DNA from: an uncultured Bacteroides sp. | GTDB lineage: Bacteria > Bacteroidota > Bacteroidia > Bacteroidales > Bacteroidaceae | Direction: 5' to 3' | NCBI RefSeq assembly: GCF_959029255.1 | Contig: NZ_CAUFUE010000021.1 | Coordinates: 1 to 64,000, forward strand | DNA length: 64,000 nucleotides | In this document: positions 41,230-49,557 of the stretch, piece by piece | How the letters are laid out: every line of letters begins with the position of its first letter | Numbering within the stretch: the first letter of the stretch is position 1 | Translations under genes and position numbers: made by a program | The notes under the pieces: generated by a model | What the model was told of the DNA's origin: nothing | Seen by the model: only the letters and a program-made list of their open reading frames with translations | Databases searched by the model: none

Positions 41230-42180
41230 CTAGTCAAAGCAAACGTAGTGACTGATTTTTTCTAAATCGTCCTCGGTAAACTCTTCGTAGAGCGTAAAAG
41301 GTTTCAGGCTGTGGAGCGTCCCTTTCTTTTTGCGGTACTCTACAAAAACTTTTGCCTGATAAAAGTTGATGTAGGGATGATTACGTAAGCGTTCCACCCC
41401 ACTGCGGTTTAAGTTTATAAGCCGGATGTCTTCGTCGTGGATACAGAACCAGTTCTCCAATTGGCGGTAATCCAGGTTTATATCTTGCAATTGCTCAATG
41501 CGGTAGAAGCCACCTAGATTCCGGCGATAGCCAACAATCAACCGGGCAATTCCGCTGCCTATTCCCGGTATCTTCTTCAACTCGATGGTGTCGGCTAGAT
41601 TTAAGTTGATAACAGTGCCGACCGGATATTTATAGGAAGGTTCGCGCAGAGCTTTTGTGCTGTCGGTTGTTATTGAAGAATTATATAGTCTTGCCGTATT
41701 TCTCATCGTATCTTCCGGCGTTATATATAGATAAGGCAATAGATTTTCATATTGTTCCTCCTCTAAACCATATATCTTCTTGAAATCCTCCGCTTTGCGG
41801 AATTTACCCCCTTTGCTCCGGTAACGCAAAATATTCTTTACCATCCATCCGGGTAAACCCAGTTTGCGGAAAGTGGCGGAATCTGCTGTATTAGGATTAA
41901 AAGAAGTTAGAGTAATCTTAGAGGAAGAGCTGATAGGATATCGGCCCGAATGAAATTCCCGCTTATTGTCTTTTTCCCTTACGGATGCGATAAAGTCTTC
42001 ATACTCTTCTACCGCAGAGACTTGCAGTTGTATTTCTTCATCGGTACGTTCCTTATGTTCCTGCCGGAAGGTATAAATATACCCGGAGAGAAAGAGGAGG
42101 ATAATTCCTGTTATAAGTACCAGAATACCTTGTCTTTCTCTTCGGGAGAAGTATAAGAAATCTTTTAAAGGGTTTCGCAT
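41230..42180 (-). CDS. Membrane-anchored helix-hairpin-helix protein, ComEA-like
   Basis: 316 residues. One transmembrane helix near 15-34 (RQGILVLITGIILLFLSGYI), then a variable linker, then repeated helix-hairpin-helix units: FNPNTADSATFRKLGLPGWM (near 94-113), LNLADTIELKKIPGIGSGIA (near 202-221) and LNRSGVERLRNHPYINFYQA (near 268). HhH units bind DNA in a sequence-independent way in ComEA and relatives. A periplasmic DNA-binding role is possible; the family is common in Bacteroidetes without established function. It follows the NSS transporter gene by 7 bp, so the two are probably co-transcribed. Confidence 0.85.
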   Translation of the reverse strand: MRNPLKDFLYFSRRERQGILVLITGIILLFLSGYIYTFRQEHKERTDEEIQLQVSAVEEYEDFIASVREKDNKREFHSGRYPISSSSKITLTSFNPNTADSATFRKLGLPGWMVKNILRYRSKGGKFRKAEDFKKIYGLEEEQYENLLPYLYITPEDTMRNTARLYNSSITTDSTKALREPSYKYPVGTVINLNLADTIELKKIPGIGSGIARLIVGYRRNLGGFYRIEQLQDINLDYRQLENWFCIHDEDIRLINLNRSGVERLRNHPYINFYQAKVFVEYRKKKGTLHSLKPFTLYEEFTEDDLEKISHYVCFD

Positions 42181-42187
42181 TATCCTT

Positions 42188-43555
42188 TTATTTCAGCAAA
42201 CCCAGTTCATTGATAAAGATGATTGCGATACATACAGGCGCTATAAACTTCAATATAAAAATCAGAAGTTTGTAGATAGGTACTCTCAGTGTTCCATTGT
42301 TGCTTACCTCTTCCCATACGATTTTCTTGTCCAGATACCATCCGGTGAAGATGCAGATAAAGAAACCTCCCATAGGCAGCATTATCTTGGCCGTGACAAA
42401 GTCGAACAGGTTGAATAAGTTCATTCCGAAAATCGTATAATCTTTTCCTACGCCCAATGACAGTGAACAGAAGACACCCAGGAATATGCAACCGGCAGTG
42501 ACCAGTTTTGCCGCCTTCCCCCGTGTGAAATTGAACTCTTCGTGCAGATAAGCCGTCACCACCTCGTGCAATGAAATGGTAGAGGTAAGCGCCGCCAATG
42601 CCAACAGGATATAGAACATCAATGAAAGAGCGATTGCCAACCAGGGTAAACCGCCAAATGCTTGTTGGAACACATTGGGCAGGGTAATAAACAGCAGGCT
42701 GGGACCTGCATCCGGTTTGATGCCTACGGAGAATGCTGCGGGAAAGATGATGAATCCCGCCAAGATAGCTACCAATGTATCGATACCAGCCACATTGAAC
42801 GCCGTTTTGGATAGGTTGGTATCGTTCCTGAAATAAGATGCGTATGTACAAAGACACCCCATCCCCAGGCTGAGGGAGAAGAATGCCTGTCCCATAGCTC
42901 CCAGCAGTACATTCCCGTCTACTTTGCTGAAATCCGGTTTCAAGAGGAATTCGATACCCGCACTTGCTCCCGGCAAAGATACCGAACAAATGGCGAGAAC
43001 AATCAGCAAGATAAACAGTACCGGCATCATGATTTTAGCTGATTTCTCAATCCCCTTTTCTACCCCTTTCACAATAATGAAATGAGTGGCCAGTAAAAAC
43101 AACACCAACCAAATGACCGGACGCCAAGGATTGCTGACAAAATTATCGAAGGAACTGATAAATTCCGCAGCCGATTTACCGGCAAAACTGTTGGTGGCCG
43201 CTTCTCCAATGAACTCCAGCGTCCAACCCGCCACTACGGAATAATATCCCAGAATAAGAAAACCCGCCAAGACTCCCACGCGGCCTACCCAACGCCAATG
43301 CGTGCCGGGAGCCAGTTTCTGATAAGCCCCTCCCGTATTGGAGCGTGAATGCCTGCCGATAAGAAATTCGGCTATCATGATAGGTATCCCGAGGATAAGT
43401 ACACAAATCAGATATATCAGGATAAAAGCGGCGCCACCGTGGTTGCCTGTTTCAAATGGAAATCTCCATATATTACCCAAACCAACTGCGGAACCTGCCG
43501 ATGCAAGGATTACGCCTAATTTGCTCCCAAAGTTGGCTCTATCATTTTTTGTCAT
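42188..43555 (-). CDS. Sodium-dependent neurotransmitter-symporter-family transporter (NSS/SNF)
   Basis: 455-residue inner-membrane protein with about eleven to twelve helices. The family hallmark at the first helix is clear: SAGSAVGLGNIWRFPFETG (19-37), including the unwound sodium and substrate-binding region, followed by GGAAFILIYLICVLILGIP. Bacterial members such as LeuT carry amino acids with sodium. No specific amino acid can be assigned. It shares a divergent promoter region with the VanZ-like gene; its own -7 box is at 43605-43612. Confidence 0.9.
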   Translation of the reverse strand: MTKNDRANFGSKLGVILASAGSAVGLGNIWRFPFETGNHGGAAFILIYLICVLILGIPIMIAEFLIGRHSRSNTGGAYQKLAPGTHWRWVGRVGVLAGFLILGYYSVVAGWTLEFIGEAATNSFAGKSAAEFISSFDNFVSNPWRPVIWLVLFLLATHFIIVKGVEKGIEKSAKIMMPVLFILLIVLAICSVSLPGASAGIEFLLKPDFSKVDGNVLLGAMGQAFFSLSLGMGCLCTYASYFRNDTNLSKTAFNVAGIDTLVAILAGFIIFPAAFSVGIKPDAGPSLLFITLPNVFQQAFGGLPWLAIALSLMFYILLALAALTSTISLHEVVTAYLHEEFNFTRGKAAKLVTAGCIFLGVFCSLSLGVGKDYTIFGMNLFNLFDFVTAKIMLPMGGFFICIFTGWYLDKKIVWEEVSNNGTLRVPIYKLLIFILKFIAPVCIAIIFINELGLLK

Positions 43556-43604
43556 AAAACGTAGCTTTTTCTTTCAATTCGTTATTAATACCTACTTGAA
43601 TATG

Positions 43605-43612
43605 CAAATATA
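43605..43612 (-). promoter_or_regulatory. -7 box TATATTTG for the NSS transporter
   Basis: Minus strand TATATTTG, 49 bp before the start codon of the transporter gene, divergent from the box at 43625-43632. Confidence 0.5.
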
Positions 43613-43624
43613 GAAAATACTCTA

Positions 43625-43632
43625 TATATTTG
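43625..43632 (+). promoter_or_regulatory. -7 box TATATTTG for the VanZ-like gene
   Basis: TATATTTG fits TAnnTTTG, 26 bp before the ATG at 43659. Confidence 0.55.
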
Positions 43633-43658
43633 CGCACGTTTTGTTCATAAATTGAGTT

Positions 43659-44045
43659 ATGCTATATTATATTAAGAAATATCCCGTATCGCTTGCCATC
43701 ATCCTGGCAGTGATTTATTTATCATTCTTCAAACCGCCTACAACGGATTTGAGTACGATTCCTAATCTTGACAAAGTAGCGCATATCTGTATGTACTTCG
43801 GTCTCTCCGGCATGCTTTGGTTGGAGTTTTTGCGGGCGCATAAGAAAGACCGCACCCCTCTATGGCATGCATGGGTAGGTGCGTTCTTCTGTCCGGTGAT
43901 ATTCAGCGGAATAGTCGAGCTCCTGCAGGAATATTGCACCACCTATCGTGGCGGTGATTGGCTGGACTTTGCCGCCAATAGCACAGGAGCTGTACTGGCA
44001 TCATTGATTGGCTATTTTATCTTGCGCCCAAGAATGCTGAAGTAG
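43659..44045 (+). CDS. VanZ-like membrane protein
   Basis: 128 residues with about four hydrophobic segments and the VanZ-like pattern: LDKAVHI-type stretch IPNLDKVAHICMYFGLSGML (near 37-56), then ELLQEYCTTYRGGDWLDFAANSTG near 87-110. The conserved acidic and Arg/Gly residues in these loops are present. VanZ itself gives low-level teicoplanin resistance; most relatives, including those in Bacteroidetes, have no known function. It is a single-gene plus-strand unit that converges on murF with 3 bp between the stop codons. Nothing here shows a link with antibiotic resistance. Confidence 0.82.
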   Translation: MLYYIKKYPVSLAIILAVIYLSFFKPPTTDLSTIPNLDKVAHICMYFGLSGMLWLEFLRAHKKDRTPLWHAWVGAFFCPVIFSGIVELLQEYCTTYRGGDWLDFAANSTGAVLASLIGYFILRPRMLK

Positions 44046-44048
44046 CCA

Positions 44049-45347
44049 TTACAAGTATTCTACTATTGTACTGAGTTTTATTCCATTCGACCCTTTGATG
44101 AGGATAGTCTTCCCATTGGGTTTCTTTTTCTGCAACTCTGCAATCAAAGCGGGAGCATCGGGATAAGTTTTAAATGCGTGGCGGGTGGCTCCGAACAACT
44201 CACCGACCAGAATAACTTCTTCAAATTTACATTCGGTCAGGAAGTCTACAATCTTCTGATGCTCTTCCGCGCTGTCTTTCCCTAATTCGCGCATGTCGCC
44301 CAATACCAGCATTTTGTGCTCGGCTTGCATGTTGTAGAAGTTACTGATAGATGCCATCATACTGGTTGGATTGGCATTATATGCATCGATAATCAAAGTG
44401 TTGTCCGCTGTCTTTTTCAATTGCGAACGATTATTTTGCGGTACGTATTCGCGCAGAGCCTTGTCTATCTTATCAGGCTCCACCTCAAAGAAATGCCCGA
44501 TGGTGACAGCGGCGAGGGCATTGGGAAAATTATATTCACCGATGAGTTGCGTTTGAATTTCGTGGAGTTCACCCTCTTTACCGGCTTTCCATTCAAAAGT
44601 CAGGTAAGGGGAATTTCCCGTGACACGACCATTGATGTAAAGTCCGTCCTCACTTCCATAGAATATTTGGTTTAGCCCATGGGCTATTTCCATCAGATAG
44701 TGATTGTCATGGTGAATGAAGATGGTCGAATTCTCCTGTTGGCGCAGAAAATCATACAGCTCTCCTTTGGTCTTGATGACACCTTCAAACGAACCGAAAC
44801 CTTCCAGGTGCGCTTTTCCTACATTCGTAATAATGCCGTAATCAGGCTCGGCTATCTCTGCCAACTCTTTGATGTCTCCGGGGTGACTCGCGCCCATTTC
44901 TACTACTCCGAGGTCATGTTCAGCCTCCAGGCGAAGCAAAGTCAAGGGAACGCCAATCGGATTGTTAAGGTTTCCTTGCGTGAACAGTACGTTGTAAGTC
45001 TGCGAAAGAACGGCGGACATCAATTCTTTGGTGGTCGTTTTCCCGTTAGTTCCGGTGATGCCTATAATGCGGGTTCCTAGTTGGCGGCGATGATAATTGG
45101 CCAGTTGCTGCAAAGTGTGCAGGCAATTGTCTACTAATATATAATGTGTATCTCCCGCTGGCACATATTCCGCTTCGTCCACAACGGCGTATGCACTTCC
45201 TGCTTCCAACGCTTTGGCGGCGAAAGTATTTCCATTGAATGTGTCACCCTTCAGGGCGATGAATAGTGAACCTTCGGGACAGTTACGGCTGTCGGTAGTG
45301 ACACCGGTACATCTCAAGAACAGTTGATAAATCGTTGCTATATCCAT
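44049..45347 (-). CDS. murF: UDP-MurNAc-tripeptide D-alanyl-D-alanine ligase
   Basis: 432-residue Mur ligase that adds D-Ala-D-Ala to UDP-MurNAc-tripeptide in the last cytoplasmic step of monomer synthesis. The ATP loop GITGTNGKTTTKE (96-108), VVEMGASHPGDIKEL, the substrate stretch AYNANPTSM and the C-terminal ILIKGSNGIKLSTIVEYL are all visible. The length fits Bacteroidetes MurF. It is unlinked to other mur synthesis genes here and seems to be a single-gene unit with the -7 box at 45384-45391. The presence of murF and asd shows the host makes its own peptidoglycan, so the salvage locus is for recycling or feeding. Confidence 0.95.
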   Translation of the reverse strand: MDIATIYQLFLRCTGVTTDSRNCPEGSLFIALKGDTFNGNTFAAKALEAGSAYAVVDEAEYVPAGDTHYILVDNCLHTLQQLANYHRRQLGTRIIGITGTNGKTTTKELMSAVLSQTYNVLFTQGNLNNPIGVPLTLLRLEAEHDLGVVEMGASHPGDIKELAEIAEPDYGIITNVGKAHLEGFGSFEGVIKTKGELYDFLRQQENSTIFIHHDNHYLMEIAHGLNQIFYGSEDGLYINGRVTGNSPYLTFEWKAGKEGELHEIQTQLIGEYNFPNALAAVTIGHFFEVEPDKIDKALREYVPQNNRSQLKKTADNTLIIDAYNANPTSMMASISNFYNMQAEHKMLVLGDMRELGKDSAEEHQKIVDFLTECKFEEVILVGELFGATRHAFKTYPDAPALIAELQKKKPNGKTILIKGSNGIKLSTIVEYL

Positions 45348-45383
45348 GATTTCCTGTTATTTTCAATCAGTTTAAAGTGGGAA

Positions 45384-45391
45384 CAAAGATA
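45384..45391 (-). promoter_or_regulatory. -7 box TATCTTTG for murF
   Basis: Minus strand TATCTTTG, 36 bp before the murF ATG; a good match to TAnnTTTG. Confidence 0.6.
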
Positions 45392-45499
45392 TAGCTTAAT
45401 TTTTCATTTTTCATTCTTTCTTTTCTCCTTTTTCTCCTTTTTCATATAACCCGACCCGTACCAAAACCGTGTTTGCTCCGTATCTATAGGATTGGACTT

Positions 45500-45543
45500 G
45501 GTACGGACCGGGTACGGCTCAGGTATGGGCCGGGTATGGATTG
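45500..45543. repeat. 11/22-bp tandem array between sensor kinase and murF
   Basis: Four 11-bp units, GGTACGGACCG, GGTACGGCTCA, GGTATGGGCCG and GGTATGGATTG, start at 45500, 45511, 45522 and 45533. Alternate units are more alike, giving a 22-bp super-period. CCGTACC near 45456-45462 could pair with the first unit. Confidence 0.75.
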
Positions 45544-45590
45544 GCTTAAAAATGGTCTGAAACTCTTTTTGTTCCGGTAGAATGTTGCGA

Positions 45591-47618
45591 TTATTTCAGC
45601 GGTAGGCGGAGCAAGAAACGGCAGCCTTCGGTATAGTCTGAATCCAGTATCAGGCTGCCACCCATTTTCTCGGCGCAAATACGACCGATAGGCAGTCCTA
45701 AGCCTGTGCCTTGCACAAACGTATCGACTTTGGAAAAGCGTTCGAACACAAATTCCCGTTTGTCCTGCGGAATGCCGATTCCGGTATCCGTAACACTGAT
45801 AACCACCTGATTATGTCCTTTATCCGTATGCCAGTCGAGGATAATATGTCCTTGGAGGGTAAATTTGGTAGCGTTTCTCAGTAAATGAAATACGATTTGA
45901 GATAAACGATTGGAATTTGTATGAATATAGAACTCATCTTGTTCATTTTGCAGGCTGAGATTGACGCTAGGTGCAAGGTAGGGGGTCACTTTAGCTATGG
46001 CTTCCTTGCAGATGGCTGTTATGTCTGCAATTGTATCGGTTGGAATGTCCATCCCGCTGTCCAGGTTTGAGATATCCAGCACATCCTCCACCAATTGCAA
46101 TAAGTTGTTGCTGCCCTGTTCGATGATGTCGGCATACTCTTTTGCTTCCTCATTCGCTTTACTCATGTTGCTGAGTATCTGTGAGAAACCAACGATGGAA
46201 TTAAGCGGCGTACGTATTTCATGGCTCATATTCTGGATAAACTCGGTCTTCATCATGCTGGCTTTCTCAGCCTGCTCTTTAGCGTGGATTAATTCGAGTT
46301 CCGAAGCAAGCAATTCTTTATTCTTGTCCGATAGCTGTTTTTGTGAGAGTCGTAATTTGCCGTTAAGAATATGTTCACGGTAGAAAATGATACCACCCAG
46401 GATGAGGAGGACAATCAGGAAAAAGATGATACGCTGCTTATTCTGCAAGTCGTGTCGCTGAACTTCTTGTTGTAGTTCACTCTTTTCCGCATTCAAGCGT
46501 TCTACTCCCATCATGGCGGCAAATTCACCCGCAGCGATGTCTTCATTCACCATATTCAGGGAATCGGTATATTGAATATATCGTTTATAATATTGTACGG
46601 CTTTTGAAAGATTACCTATTTCTCCATGAATGGATGCCATTATTTGCGTTTCTTTGGGACTGTTTGTCAATATGGAATATTTCTTCATGATATATTCTTG
46701 AGTGGCCAATGCCTTGGCATATTGATGTGTTGCCAAGTAGAAATCCCGTTCTTTCTGATAATATTCATGGTCTATTTTAGAGATTTCTTTTTGGGCATTC
46801 ATCAACTGTTTGGCTTTCTGCAGATATTCTTTGGCTTGAGGTATTTTTTTAGTTGCTATGCAGTAATCGAAATATCTCAGATAAAAATAGTATTCTTGTG
46901 TATCGCTGAATAAATGGTTCTCTGCTTTCTTTAAATTTTCTTCAGCTTTATCCAGTTGCCCTAAAACGCAATAGTAAGAGGCCAATATGGAATAAGTGTT
47001 TCCCAAGTTATAAGTATCAACGTTGTATTTCAGGATGATTTCTATTTCTTTCTCCCGGTTTTCAGCGGCAAGTTTATATAATTCTTTGACTTGATAAACG
47101 GCACTTAATATGTTGTAACCGTTTGCCATTCCTGCCGGATATTTTTCCTGTTCCGCTTCTTTCATCATTTTGTCGGCTTCGTAGAGTGCCGTGTTGTATT
47201 GCTGGTTTTTGATATAATAGGTGATGAGCCTTTTACCCCAGACAAAGTAATAATATTTGGGTTGATTGGTTTTTCTGGCAAATTCTTTCACTAAATCCAC
47301 GTAACAGGAAATACTGTCCTTGTCGGTTCCTTGAAAATAATAGTAATCCAGCTTTGTGCATAAAGCCACCGCCTGCATTCGCAAGTCTTTCTTTGCATTG
47401 GACATGTGGAACAAAGTATCGGCCATTCGCAGTACAATGGGAGAGGATATCTCGGCTTTACAATTAAGATAGTAGGTATATAGTGTACTATCGACATTAT
47501 AAACTTGGCTTGCATCCTTTTGCTGCCCCCTGGTCTGCATACTGCATAATATGAATAAAATGGACAAAATGCAATATGGAATGATAGTAGTAGATGTCTG
47601 TTTTTTGCTTATTTTCAT
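45591..47618 (-). CDS. TPR-containing membrane histidine kinase, orphan
   Basis: 675 residues: signal peptide (about 1-32, ending TRGQ), periplasmic TPR-like helices (about 40-370), one transmembrane helix near 395-412 (IIFFLIVLLILGGIIFY), a short coiled coil, HisKA domain with phospho-acceptor in MSHEIRTPLNSIVGFSQIL (His near 465), and HATPase with N-box LLRNATKF, DTGIGIP and GTGLGLPIG. There is no receiver or DNA-binding domain, unlike the hybrid kinases that run many Bacteroides uptake loci. No response-regulator gene is adjacent, so the partner must be elsewhere. The ligand of the TPR sensor is unknown. Confidence 0.92.
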   Translation of the reverse strand: MKISKKQTSTTIIPYCILSILFILCSMQTRGQQKDASQVYNVDSTLYTYYLNCKAEISSPIVLRMADTLFHMSNAKKDLRMQAVALCTKLDYYYFQGTDKDSISCYVDLVKEFARKTNQPKYYYFVWGKRLITYYIKNQQYNTALYEADKMMKEAEQEKYPAGMANGYNILSAVYQVKELYKLAAENREKEIEIILKYNVDTYNLGNTYSILASYYCVLGQLDKAEENLKKAENHLFSDTQEYYFYLRYFDYCIATKKIPQAKEYLQKAKQLMNAQKEISKIDHEYYQKERDFYLATHQYAKALATQEYIMKKYSILTNSPKETQIMASIHGEIGNLSKAVQYYKRYIQYTDSLNMVNEDIAAGEFAAMMGVERLNAEKSELQQEVQRHDLQNKQRIIFFLIVLLILGGIIFYREHILNGKLRLSQKQLSDKNKELLASELELIHAKEQAEKASMMKTEFIQNMSHEIRTPLNSIVGFSQILSNMSKANEEAKEYADIIEQGSNNLLQLVEDVLDISNLDSGMDIPTDTIADITAICKEAIAKVTPYLAPSVNLSLQNEQDEFYIHTNSNRLSQIVFHLLRNATKFTLQGHIILDWHTDKGHNQVVISVTDTGIGIPQDKREFVFERFSKVDTFVQGTGLGLPIGRICAEKMGGSLILDSDYTEGCRFLLRLPLK

Positions 47619-47641
47619 AAGATTTACTTGTGCATTCTGTA

Positions 47642-47649
47642 CAAAGATA
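47642..47649 (-). promoter_or_regulatory. -7 box TATCTTTG for the sensor kinase
   Basis: Minus strand TATCTTTG, 23 bp before the kinase ATG at 47618; divergent from the folP box. Confidence 0.55.
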
Positions 47650-47692
47650 GTTTAATTTTGGAACTTTATATCTCTTCATCACCTTTTTTGTT

Positions 47693-47700
47693 TACATTTG
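47693..47700 (+). promoter_or_regulatory. -7 box TACATTTG for folP-cdaA
   Basis: TACATTTG fits TAnnTTTG and lies 27 bp before the ATG at 47728. It overlaps an in-frame TTG at 47698, which argues against that TTG as the folP start. Confidence 0.6.
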
Positions 47701-47727
47701 CAGATAAGAAAAAAAGCAGGATTAACC

Positions 47728-48594
47728 ATGGAAGCACTGAAATCCAAATATATAAATGTCAATGGCTCGTTGCTGGACTTGTCCGTTCCCTGTGTTATGG
47801 GGATTCTCAATATAACTCCCGATTCATTCTATGCCGGTAGCCGCATGCAGACGGAAGCTGAAATAGCCCGGCGGACAGAGCAGATACTTGTGGAAGGAGC
47901 CGGTATTATTGATGTAGGGGCATATTCTTCACGTCCCAATGCTGAAAATGTATCACCTTTAGAGGAAATGGAGCGCTTGCGCATGGGCTTATCCGTTCTC
48001 CGTAAAGTACGTCCCGATGCGGTTGTTTCGGTAGATACTTTCAGGGCCGATGTAGCAAGGATGTGTGTAGAGGAATTTGGGGTGGCAATCATTAATGATA
48101 TTGCTGCCGGAGAAATGGATGCCGACATGTTTCGGACAGTTGCCGAATTGAATGTGCCCTATATAATGATGCACATGCAAGGCACGCCTCAGGATATGCA
48201 GAAGCATCCCCGCTATGACAATCTGTTGAAAGAGGTGTTCCTTTATTTTGCCCGGAAAGTGCAGCAATTGCGCGATTTGGGAGTGAAGGATATCATACTT
48301 GACCCGGGTTTTGGCTTTGGTAAGACGGTAGAGCATAACTATGAATTGCTGTCCCATCTCGAAGAATTCCGTGTGTTTGAATTACCTTTATTAGTTGGAG
48401 TCTCCCGCAAATCCATGATTTATCGCTTGTTGGGTACCACCCCTCAGGAAGCGTTGAACGGTACTACCGTGCTGGATACTATCAGCCTGATGAAAGGTGC
48501 CGACATTCTTCGTGTACACGATGTGAGGGAGGCCGTGGAAACAGTGAAAATAGTAGAGGCGATGAGAAAAGAAGGGAAAAAGGTGCTTATCTGA
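47728..48594 (+). CDS. folP: Dihydropteroate synthase
   Basis: 288 residues from the ATG at 47728. The enzyme joins p-aminobenzoate with 6-hydroxymethyl-dihydropterin diphosphate in folate synthesis and is the sulfonamide target. TIM-barrel landmarks are MGILNITPDSFYAGS (near 22-36), DVGAYSSRPNAE, VSVDTFRADVA, NDIAAG, DPGFGFGKTVEHNYELL and GVSRKSMIYRLLG. The next gene, cdaA, is 69 bp away; the folP-cdaA pair is common in Bacteroidetes. An AT-rich repeat lies in the gap. Confidence is high for function; the start is favoured by the promoter position. Confidence 0.95.
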   Translation: MEALKSKYINVNGSLLDLSVPCVMGILNITPDSFYAGSRMQTEAEIARRTEQILVEGAGIIDVGAYSSRPNAENVSPLEEMERLRMGLSVLRKVRPDAVVSVDTFRADVARMCVEEFGVAIINDIAAGEMDADMFRTVAELNVPYIMMHMQGTPQDMQKHPRYDNLLKEVFLYFARKVQQLRDLGVKDIILDPGFGFGKTVEHNYELLSHLEEFRVFELPLLVGVSRKSMIYRLLGTTPQEALNGTTVLDTISLMKGADILRVHDVREAVETVKIVEAMRKEGKKVLI

Positions 48595-48623
48595 TAGGAG
48601 TGATAGCATGATAAAGTAGCTCC

Positions 48624-48656
48624 AATCGTAAATCGTAAATCGTCAAATCGTAAATC
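48624..48656 (+). repeat. AT-rich sense repeat upstream of cdaA
   Basis: AATCGTAAATCGTAAATCGT then CAAATCGTAAATC ends 7 bp before the cdaA ATG. This is the cleanest copy of the dispersed family. Confidence 0.7.
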
Positions 48657-48663
48657 AATAAAT

Positions 48664-49428
48664 ATGTTTTTTGAATTTGGAATAAAAGACTTTATAGATA
48701 TTCTGCTGGTAGCCTTTCTGCTTTACTACACGTACAAGCTGATGAAAGCGTCCGGTTCCATCAATGTATTTACGGGTATTCTCGTATTTATTTTGATTTG
48801 GCTCGTTGTTTCCCAGGTTTTGGAAATGAAACTGTTGGGCTCTATATTCGATAAGCTGGTCAGTGTGGGAGTGCTGGCTTTGATTATTCTGTTCCAGGAC
48901 GAGATACGGCGCTTTTTGCTCACGCTGGGTTCGCACCAGCACGCCAGTGCTTTGGTACGTTTCTTTACGGGAAACAAGAAAGAGAAGATGGAGCACGAAG
49001 AGATAATGCCGGTGGTAATGGCATGTATCAGCATGGGCAAGCAGAAAGTGGGCGCATTGATTGTTATCGAGCATAATATGCCTTTGGATGATGTGGTGCG
49101 TACGGGTGAGGTTATCAATGCGGATATTAACCAGCGACTGATAGAGAATATCTTCTTTAAGAACAGTCCGTTGCACGACGGGGCAATGGTTATCAGCAAG
49201 AAACGTATTAAAGCCGCCGGATGTATTTTGCCGGTATCCCATAATCTTGATATTCCGAAAGAACTGGGCCTGCGCCACCGGGCTGCTATGGGGATATCCC
49301 AAGTGTCGGACGCGCATGCGATTATCGTATCGGAAGAAACGGGTGCTATTTCCGTGGCATATAAGGGACAATTCTACTTGAGGCTGAATGCCGAAGAGCT
49401 GGAAAGCTTGTTGACAAAAGAAGTTTAA
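48664..49428 (+). CDS. cdaA: Diadenylate cyclase CdaA
   Basis: 254 residues. Three hydrophobic helices (about 10-85) anchor it in the inner membrane; the DAC domain follows with the catalytic motifs PLHDGAMVI (Asp near 172) and LRHRAAMGIS (near 203-212). It makes c-di-AMP from two ATP. In many bacteria this messenger controls potassium and osmotic balance and cell-wall homeostasis; which effectors apply here cannot be seen. Co-transcription with folP is likely. Family and active-site residues are clear. Confidence 0.94.
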   Translation: MFFEFGIKDFIDILLVAFLLYYTYKLMKASGSINVFTGILVFILIWLVVSQVLEMKLLGSIFDKLVSVGVLALIILFQDEIRRFLLTLGSHQHASALVRFFTGNKKEKMEHEEIMPVVMACISMGKQKVGALIVIEHNMPLDDVVRTGEVINADINQRLIENIFFKNSPLHDGAMVISKKRIKAAGCILPVSHNLDIPKELGLRHRAAMGISQVSDAHAIIVSEETGAISVAYKGQFYLRLNAEELESLLTKEV

Positions 49429-49557
49429 CCCCCTTGTTCCCTGAAAGGAGGTTATGTGAAAAGTGTATGAGTACTTTCATCGTGATATGATTTTAGGTGC
49501 GGAATTACACGTGATTATGCGGATTTTAGAACATTTTAATTATAATACTAGAGAAAA

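Noticed and set aside
42207..42989. 260-codon minus-strand ORF
   Set aside because: Alternate frame of the NSS transporter on the same strand; the transporter frame has the family motifs.
43659..44045. VanZ-like gene as a glycopeptide-resistance determinant
   Set aside because: No other van genes are present, and VanZ-like proteins are common in Bacteroidetes without resistance.
47698..47727. TTG start for folP
   Set aside because: It overlaps a good -7 box, and ATG 47728 gives the normal N-terminus.
49442..49460. AAAGGAGGTTATG as a Shine-Dalgarno plus start codon
   Set aside because: The ATG is followed at once by a stop codon and nearby starts give only a few codons; Bacteroidetes rarely use Shine-Dalgarno sites.
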